In this document: one piece after another, positions 57,632-64,000 of the stretch
How positions within the stretch are numbered: the first letter of the stretch is position 1
Layout: each line of letters starts with the position of its first letter
Origin: Pachyseris speciosa
Taxonomy: Eukaryota; Cnidaria; Anthozoa; Scleractinia; Pachyseridae
Reading direction: 5' to 3'
NCBI GenBank assembly: GCA_016490735.1
Contig: JAEMWC010000984.1
Location: forward strand, 252,001-316,000
DNA: 64,000 bases
Program-made: the position numbers and the translations under genes
The notes under the pieces: generated by a model
Seen by the model: the letters and a program-made list of their open reading frames with translations, nothing else
Told to the model about the DNA's origin: nothing
Databases searched by the model: none

Positions 57632-59525
57632 TTATGCAAGAAACTCAGCAGTAAGCGTTACTCTTGTTCTCTGGTTAAGTCCGGTAATTTTAAACGTTAA
57701 TGCAGTAGCTGTTGGAAAATACAAGTGTGTCCTAATGCTTGACAAAACTACCCACCCAGTTTCCCCTTTGGAAATATTGTGAGATGTAAGCCGTTGTTCT
57801 TTTCCTCCAACAGTGACATAAACACGAAAAGAACCATTTTGTGGCATGGAAGTGCGGTCATAAAAAATGTAAATCGGTGCGAATCAATTCTTTAAAAAAC
57901 GGTGTATATGGAGCCCAAAGCGTTGGCATAGAAAAAACATCCTCTGATGCGGAAGAGCCGGTTAACAAAGAACTTACTATTTTATAAACTAACCCTGATA
58001 AAATTAAAGGGCGTGGAACTTTTATTTGATTTGAGGTAATTTCAAATAACAGATCATTTCCATTGTAAATATTATGTCCATTCATATTTAAATTACCACC
58101 AAGTTTAGCCTCTTTTATCAAATATGTGTTCATATTAATATTATTTAGCATTGTCAATTCACCGTTTTGACCATCGAATAAGTTTGATGAATTATCAATC
58201 AAAGCATGTCCGTTCAAATCTAAATCAGTTTGTAATTGTAGTTTTTCATTCACGATTTTATAAGCTTCAGCGAAGTCGTAAACACTTGATGGAACGTCTA
58301 CTGCTTCAAAATCAATACCATATGCAACACAATGAACTTTGTACTTATTTGGATAAGTTGGGTTAGCATTAATATGAATCGTACAATATAAATATTCAGG
58401 TGGTGAACTTGCTGATGGTTTTTCAATCCATAATAAATATCTCGAATGATCTTCATTTCTGTTATCAAATTTTCTCCCTACAGTTTTATGAATTGTAATT
58501 CCACCAGTTGCACTGAATGTTACACTACTAAGACTCATTCCTTCATAATCAGGAAATAGCCATTCAAGAATGAAAGTGTATTTTCCATCATTTATTGTAT
58601 ACATATTAAATCCAATTCTAGCTCTGTAAATATGATTAGCTTCTTTATTCAAGTCTATATCAATGACCTTTTTTAAAATCAAATGTGGTGAGCGAGGTAA
58701 ATTGACATATCCATTAACTGTCAAGCCATATTCAGTGCTAATTTCATTGATATCATTCATCAAATATTTGAAAGCATTCTTTGGATGAGAAGCAGATGAA
58801 ATATGACTTTTTTCTAATTGATCTAAATTTACGGCATCGGTTTTATTTGTTCCTTCTTTTAAGTTTGCGAGTGTGTTATCACCCATGTCAATATCACCAG
58901 CCATTTGACCTCCGACAAGTTTAAGAAAAGGGGCCTGGTCAACATATCTTTTGTTGGCAGCATCCGTGTTAGCAGTTGGTGTTGCACAGTTGATCACTTT
59001 GTTACCAGCCAGATTTAAATTATCAGTCATTTCTTGTGTTCCATCTCGAAGTAGAGTTTGACCGATACTGCTTTTTGATGCGAGATTAGTGTCAATATAC
59101 GATTTATTCACAAGATCTGCTGGTTGGTTTCCTATCCCATGGCCTCTAATAATAAACCCCCCAAAATCCTGATTGCCGGTCATTATAACACTTCCATCTT
59201 TTTTAAGAAATTGAGAAACATCAATACCAGCAATTTCAGCATCAACATACTTTTTGTTTACAGCATCTTGTGGGTTTGAGGGGTTATCCTGCAGGTTGAG
59301 GATTTTGTTTAATTTCATGTCAACATTACTACCAAACGCAACATGACCGTTTTCAATTTCATAAGCTGGGTCATGGAGAAAGTAAGACAAATTGGTATGA
59401 TAGCCATAGGCCCCATAAACGATGATATGTGTTTTGGTGTTAGACGCAGGAGCTGTGCTGGAAAGTTCCACCTGTATTGCCGCTTGACCACCACTGGTTT
59501 TTTCGATTCGGAAAAGTTTTTTCAT
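57632..59525 (-). pseudogene. Fibre protein 1, shaft and distal part, frameshifted
   Basis: The main frame 59525-57858 (555 codons) carries repeated shaft modules: each has an NLxGNKI/MGDNxxxN strand, then a linker ending in KYVD or RYVD (near residues 90, 145, 190), as in phage tail fibres and adenovirus-like shafts. The C-terminal two thirds is a beta-rich domain. The 57847-57632 frame continues the reading in another frame beyond a T-run at about 57865-57871 and has its own compact beta-rich sequence, so it may be the distal tip. The upstream join to the previous segment, at about 59520, is also a one-base shift. Confidence 0.7.
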
Positions 59526-60142
59526 GTAACCATCAACGTGTGGTGTTTTGAGAAAAGGTTTTTGAAACGACTGTCCACATCTCGTATATTTACAGTTGGA
59601 AGGGTTAAATCAACTGTTGCACTTCTTGGGTCTGATGGTGAGTAAAACTCAACAACAAAAGTGTACTGACTGTTTCTTAAAGATGTCACATTAAAACGAA
59701 TTTTGGATGTAAAGTTACCACTATGTGAAATGATAAAAGACAATGAGGACTTGTTTATGTGGTATGGTGATCTATCAAAATTCTCAATTTGAAGGTTTGT
59801 TGCACCACTGACTGCAGAAGACTTGGATTTGTCTTTTAACAGAAAAGCGAATGGGTTGCGTTGAGCTCCTGATGCTGAAAAAACAAGGTCATCAACATAC
59901 TTTTTGTTGGCAGAATCTTTATCAGAGTTTGGAGTCTCAACATTTGTTATTTTATTGTCACCCATGTCAAGATCACCAGTCATTGCAACACTTCCATCTT
60001 TTTTAAGAAATGGTGAAACATCAATGCCAGTAATTCCAGCAATTTCAGTATCAACATACCCCTTTGTGGCTGTATCATTGTTTGCTGTTGGCGCTGCTAC
60101 ATTAGTCAATTTGTTACCTCCAAGATTCAAATCAGAAGTCAT
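59522..60142 (-). pseudogene. Fibre protein 1, middle segment
   Basis: 206 codons with two shaft modules (LNLGGNKLTNV...GYVD and MGDNKITNV...KYVDD) followed by a beta-rich domain with FIISHSGNF and YTFVVEFYSP. The latter recurs in the upstream segment, so module and domain were duplicated as a unit. It overlaps its neighbours by four bases at both ends, the footprint of one-base shifts in a longer gene. Confidence 0.65.
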
Positions 60143-60814
60143 TGCAACACTTCCATCTTTTTCACAAAGTTATTGTTCACATAGTTTCTATTTACAGCTG
60201 AATAACCGAATATTGGGTTATCTGGTATGCCAAACAGATCATTTCTATTCATACTAACAGGTGCATAAATTACACCGCCTGTGTTTTTATCAAGAAAATT
60301 AGCTGTTTTATTATCAACATAGCTTTTGTTTACAACATCTTGTGGGTTTGAGGGGTTATCCTGTAGGTTGATGATTTTGTTTAATTTCATGTCAATATTA
60401 CCACCGAATGCAACATTACCATTTTCAATTTCATAAACTGGGTCATGAATATGTGATAAAATGATATTTGAAAATCCGTAAACACCATAAACTATAACAT
60501 AATGTTTTTTATTGTTTTGTAAATATGGTGAAATCAACAATAACTCCATTGATGTGGAACCATGACTTGTTTTTTTCAAGGAAGAATATTCTCTTAAGAT
60601 AACCATCAACAAGATGAGTCTTTGGAAATGCTCTTTTTATTGAATCCTTTCTTTCAATTAAATTTGATGACAGATTGTCGTCATCGACTGTTGCATTATT
60701 TGGGCTACCATCAGTATAAAACTCAACAACTAAAGTGTACTTTGAAACTTCCAATTGTGACAAATCAAAACGAAGAACAGTTGTAAGACCAGCAGAAGGA
60801 ATAACAAAAGACAA
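60139..60814 (-). pseudogene. Fibre protein 1, second segment, two frames
   Basis: 60814-60509 carries the beta-rich domain (SFVIPSAG, YTLVVEFYTDG). 60612-60139 carries another shaft module (NVAFGGNIDMKLNKIINLQDNPS...KSYVD), nearly identical to the one at the start of the 59525 frame. The frame changes at about 60560 and at an A-run near 60165. The repeated domain-plus-shaft order shows internal duplication. Confidence 0.65.
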
Positions 60815-60825
60815 GGCTTTTTTAT

Positions 60826-61242
60826 TTATTGAGTAAGGGCTTTTTTATAGACTTCTAATTGTAGATTATTCGCATTTCTAAGAATAGTTGTTTTTGATAT
60901 ATCTTCAAGAAGAAATTTAAATGGATTAACACGTGTTCCTTCAATTGATAAAACAGCATCATTAACATATCCCAAGTTAGTAGAATCATAATGATTTACT
61001 GGATCACTAATATTTGTCAAACGTTTATTTTCAATGTCATAATTACCATCTTGTGTTAATTTGAATCCATCACCTTTGGGACCAACAGCTCCAGTAGCTC
61101 CTTGTGGACCAATTGCACCTGTATTACCTTTTGGACCTCTATCACCTTTTTCACCTTTGGGACCAATTGGACCTGCAGGGCCTCTTTCACCAGTTCCAGT
61201 TTCTGTTTTATCTTGATTTATTTGAGCATTAAAAACTCCCAT
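60826..61242 (-). pseudogene. Fibre protein 1, N-terminal collagen-like part
   Basis: The start at 61242 gives MGVFN, matching fibre 2. The frame is open further up, but MGVFN is shared and preceded by GTATAATG. A run of about 14 Gly-X-Y triplets (GPAGPIGPKGEKGDRGPKGN) forms a trimeric stalk, followed by a first shaft module with LGYVND. It ends prematurely after a shift in the A6/T6 run at about 60841-60846. Fibre 1 would extend from here to about 57632, over 1200 residues, making it the largest virion gene in view. Confidence 0.75.
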
Positions 61243-61258
61243 TATACATCTTGTTAGA

Positions 61259-61477
61259 TTAATCTTCCAAGAATTCAGGTGGTATGGTTTCATAGATGAC
61301 AGGTAGTCTCTTATTGTTTTTCAATACTTTTTGTGTCCTCCTGTATACTTCCATTTTCATTTTTTCAGCGATTTCAAATGGTGTTTCAACAGCAGCGTCA
61401 GGTTTGATCAATTTTTCGATTCTTTCTGTTCTGGGATTCTCCTGTTTTTCTGGATTTTGAAAATTGTTGATTGCCAT
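61259..61477 (-). CDS. Small helical protein between ATPase and fibre 1, unknown
   Basis: 72 residues, charged and mostly helical, with a conserved-looking C-terminal PVIYETIPPEFLED. The start context is TTATATG. It lies 17 bases from the fibre 1 start and about 17 bases from the ATPase end, in the same direction. It is probably a genuine small virion or assembly protein; no family recognised. Confidence 0.5.
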   Translation of the reverse strand: MAINNFQNPEKQENPRTERIEKLIKPDAAVETPFEIAEKMKMEVYRRTQKVLKNNKRLPVIYETIPPEFLED

Positions 61478-61493
61478 ATAATATTAGATTAGA

Positions 61494-62133
61494 TTAAACA
61501 GCACCATAAAAATTTCTCTTGATTGTTTTCATCGGCTTGTCGACATAACAGAAGGAATATGGTTTTTTGGTTGCTTCAATGTATTTCTTCTTGTCGATTC
61601 CAAGCTCCTGTGCAATCAAGTTCCTTTCTCTTGAGGATGGGAAATCATAAAGGCAGAAGTGACTGCAATTGAGTCTGATTGATTTTGGGCATCCATAGAA
61701 TGACTGTGTGAGATATATGACTGAACAGTTCTTGTGTCTCCCCTGAATGAAATAGCTGATTATCTGATCTTGTTTCTTGTCAGTCACGAAATCATCAAAA
61801 ACAACCAATCGCTGCAAATTTTGTGTCTTTTATTTGTTCAACTGGCAATATCTCTTCTTGACTGCAAACCAAGGCAGGATATCCAATGTGACTGCTTATT
61901 TCATCCATTACTTTCCGAAGATATTTGTACTTGTCTTGATCTAAATTTTTTGCATAAAGATGTATCTGATCATAATAAACCAATGGTTCCATAATCAGAT
62001 GCATGAACAATGTTGTCTTTCCAGATCCAGAATTACCAGCCAATAACATTCTAAATGTATCTTTTGGCATATACGGATACAACTGTCTGAATGAATTCTT
62101 TAAACCCTGAATATCATAATTAGGGATTTCCAT
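61494..62133 (-). pseudogene. Genome-packaging ATPase (FtsK/HerA-type), one frameshift
   Basis: The N-terminal frame 62133-61795 has the Walker A loop GNSGSGKT at residues 33-40, preceded by a beta strand (FRMLLA). The C-terminal frame 61817-61494 has Walker B (LVVFDDF), then a YLTQSFYG sensor region and a LIAQELGIDKKKY segment. This is the layout of the small packaging ATPase of Polintons, virophages and adeno-like elements, which pumps DNA into capsids. The two parts overlap by 23 bases and are separated by a single-base shift near 61805-61817. The combined size of about 210 residues is normal for the family. Confidence 0.85.
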
Positions 62134-62169
62134 ATGTAAATAGTTTAGATTAGTCTAACACAATTGTAT

Positions 62170-62999
62170 ATGGATATAGAACGAATGAAAAGGCTTCTTA
62201 AAAGTGGAATTGAAGCTGGAAACAAAACAAGAGAAGTTCGTGATGTTATCAAGACTTATGAATACAGAAAACAGGATGCATATGATACAACATCAGAATT
62301 GCTGAAACCCTCTATTGATGTCCAGAAGAGTGTGAAAGAAAGTGTCGACGAAAAACAGGATGAAGTCATTAAACAGTTGAAAAAGAATCAACAGGCTTTG
62401 ACGAAAGGACTTGATGATGTTATTGAAGCTAATAGAAGAGCTATTACAATGGGAACGGAACTTCCTGGAGCCATTGAAGCACCTGAAGAAGCACCTGAAG
62501 AAGCACCTAAAAAGAGGATCGGAAAATCAGCTTTTTAGATGTCGATAACAATTTCAATAAAGATGATAGAATCATATTAAAAAATCACAATCTTTTGAAA
62601 CCATTCGATTTAACTCAAGTCAGCCCAAAAAAACTTGACGAGGAAAGGGAAAAAGCTTTATTTTAGTCGTAGTTTAGCAGGAAAGAAAAAAAGAAAAATT
62701 TTAGTGCAAATTATAAAGAATCTATAGGCAGAGAAATACAAACTTTGAAGAAATACAGAGAAACGATTGATGATATATTAACTTCTTACAAATACAAAAC
62801 AGGGAAAGGAATGGGTTCAAGGGATGCATTTTTGGGTGACATGCTTTCAAGACTACAGTTACTTGGTGGATCTATTTCAGCCGGCAACAACAGCAAAAAT
62901 GTTCAAAATGAATTCACAAAAATATTGCATACATTGAACAGACTGGGAATCCTGAAAACTGGTGAGTTGAATAAAATAATGATGAAATATCTAATGTAA
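62170..62999 (+). pseudogene. Coiled-coil virion-region protein, frameshifted
   Basis: The ATG at 62170 is chosen because it sits in GTATATGG; a TTG six bases upstream also opens the frame. The frame to 62538 is helical, with heptads around DVQKSVKESVDEKQDEV and a PEEAPEEAPKK linker. It is shifted in the T5 run at 62532-62536, after which the same gene reads on to about 62663, meets TAG at 62664 and 62670 in an A-rich region, and resumes to 62999 (KKYRETIDDIL...NRLGILKTGEL). It lies between the ATPase (divergent) and the penton gene (6 bases apart). The function is unknown. Confidence 0.6.
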
Positions 63000-63005
63000 A
63001 AGTAT

Positions 63006-63791
63006 ATGACAGAAATTTCATTACGATTCAACAGTAAAAACAGAGACAAAATTGGTGTCAGCAAGAGTCATGATTTTGAAAAAAGATTCAATACACCTCT
63101 TAAATTAACGAATGATTTAAAATATGAAATGGCTGTGAATGTTATCAATATGACATACAGTTGGTACAATATCAGAGATATTTTTGGGAATAATCAAATT
63201 AAATACAGCTATGACAAAGGTGTAAACTGGGAAACAATAACATTCGTTAACGGGATGTATTCATACGACGATATCAATAGTTACATTCATGAGTATATGA
63301 GAAAAAATAGCCATGTACTGAATCCATCTGAAACAGACAAATCAAAATTCAAGTATGGTATTAACATGTATTTCGTTTTGTCAACATATCGCATTTTGAT
63401 TGAACTCAATGAAAATTATCGTGTGGATCTGAGGAATCTTGATTTCAGAAAACTTATCGGTTTCGATTCAAAATTAGTTCCAGCCACAGAATATGGAACA
63501 AATCTACCTGATATTACAAGAGGAGTAGATGAAATTTATATCAATTGTGATTTGGTGACAGATAGCATTGTTGATGGAAATAGCACAAATACAATCGCTG
63601 TTATTCCTGTCACAGATCTCGTTAGAAGTTTACCTTTCACTTACAAACCTCGTTTTCTTTCATGGAATCCTGTCTCAACACATACAATCAGCTCAATACG
63701 TTTTTATGTCACAGACTCTTCTAGAGCTCCAGTCGATTTAAATGGGATAGATTGGTATATTGAGTTATTCTTGAGAGAGACAGAATTATAA
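63006..63791 (+). CDS. Minor capsid protein (penton, single jelly roll)
   Basis: A 261-residue intact frame. It starts SLRFNSKNRDK...FNTPLKLTNDLKYEMAVNVINMTYSWYNI, the pattern of Polinton penton proteins, in which an N-terminal arm precedes the first jelly-roll strands and a conserved W-Y-N motif. The C terminus (SSIRFYVTDSS...LNGIDWYIELFLRE) is the usual last strand pair. Pentons occupy the five-fold vertices and carry the fibres. The start context AGTATATG is identical to the next gene's. Confidence 0.75.
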   Translation: MTEISLRFNSKNRDKIGVSKSHDFEKRFNTPLKLTNDLKYEMAVNVINMTYSWYNIRDIFGNNQIKYSYDKGVNWETITFVNGMYSYDDINSYIHEYMRKNSHVLNPSETDKSKFKYGINMYFVLSTYRILIELNENYRVDLRNLDFRKLIGFDSKLVPATEYGTNLPDITRGVDEIYINCDLVTDSIVDGNSTNTIAVIPVTDLVRSLPFTYKPRFLSWNPVSTHTISSIRFYVTDSSRAPVDLNGIDWYIELFLRETEL

Positions 63792-63804
63792 AACCTAATA
63801 GTAT

Positions 63805-64000
63805 ATGAAACGGTTTGAGTTTAAAAAATATGAACAACATGGTGAAGGTATTGTGACTGATATGATCAAAACAGCTGGAAAAAAAGCAGCCACAACAATT
63901 GGTGAACATGCTGGCAAAAAAGCTGGTGACAAAATCATAGAACTTTTGAAAAAGAGAAAGAGTGGAACTGAGAGTGTGAGCCAGACTGGTGGTTTAATCA
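63805..64000 (+). CDS. Start of a virion gene, cut by the window edge
   Basis: About 65 codons are visible: a basic amphipathic N terminus with a Gly/Ala/Lys helix (TAGKKAATTIGEHAGKK), then a KKRKSG stretch. It begins AGTATATG, 13 bases after the penton. Such sequence is common at the front of virion-entry or core proteins, and in this family it may be the missing N terminus of the PLA2-domain protein seen at 236-697. That link is inference. Confidence 0.5.
   Translation, partial: MKRFEFKKYEQHGEGIVTDMIKTAGKKAATTIGEHAGKKAGDKIIELLKKRKSGTESVSQTGGLI

Larger units (their letters stand above)
54678..64000 (+). mobile_element. Polinton/Maverick element 2, left-hand part, truncated by the window edge
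   Basis: It starts AGTAGTATAG at 54678, directly after TCGATT (54672-54677). The same TCGATT is followed by uninterrupted host sequence at 22849-22854 in copy 1. Its genes are virion and late functions: a VLTF3-like factor, fibres, packaging ATPase, penton and others. Same terminus, same relative orientation and complementary gene content identify it as the same family as element 1. Confidence 0.9.

Noticed and set aside
1..64000. One Polinton split by a 47-kb insertion
   Set aside because: Both junctions are outward-facing terminal repeats, and each sits at its own site that is intact in the other host copy. Two separate insertions explain this better.

Overview
The window looks like animal nuclear DNA, most likely from an anthozoan cnidarian (stony coral or relative). 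The evidence is AT-rich intergenic DNA full of transposon relics, spliced TPR-CHAT genes of a type expanded in corals, tRNA-derived SINEs, L1/Tx1-like and CR1/L2-like LINEs, and ends of Polinton/Maverick elements (endogenous adenovirus-like DNA transposons). I could run no searches, so the host assignment is inference.

Layout. (1) 1-7809 is the right-hand part of a Polinton running in from the left. It holds a small zinc protein, a parvovirus-VP1-type PLA2-like domain, a DDE integrase with chromodomain, a BRO-N/VRR-NUC-like fusion, a zinc-finger protein and a broken protein-primed family B DNA polymerase, then the terminal inverted repeat. (2) 7810-22854 and 39272-54677 are two direct, diverged copies of one host segment, about 31.5-31.9 kb apart. 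Each holds a TPR-CHAT gene (broken in copy 1, open for 1116 codons in copy 2), a 5'-truncated CR1/L2-like LINE in its intron, a tRNA-derived SINE, a TA-flanked MITE and a reverse-strand L1/Tx1-like LINE. (3) 22855-39271 is single-copy spacer with a nearly complete L1-like element (26308-31539, 13-bp target duplications), several foldback elements, a 14-bp minisatellite, and a tandem array of three 254-bp units each carrying a recognisable type I hammerhead ribozyme (36808-37564). (4) 54678-64000 is the left-hand part of a second Polinton with the same terminus. It holds a VLTF3-like late transcription factor, two collagen-stalk fibre genes, a packaging ATPase, a coiled-coil protein, the minor capsid (penton) protein and the start of another virion gene.

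The two Polinton parts carry complementary gene sets and point the same way, so together they outline one element type: TIR - late factor - fibres - ATPase - penton - PLA2/integrase - BRO-nuclease - PolB - TIR. Each terminus interrupts a site that is intact in the other copy of the duplicated host segment. That fixes the ends (AG...CT with candidate 6-bp target duplications) and shows both insertions are younger than the duplication. Many Polinton genes carry single-base frameshifts at or beside homopolymers, and a few have stop codons. The duplication, nested insertions and hammerhead array make this a useful locus for ordering events.
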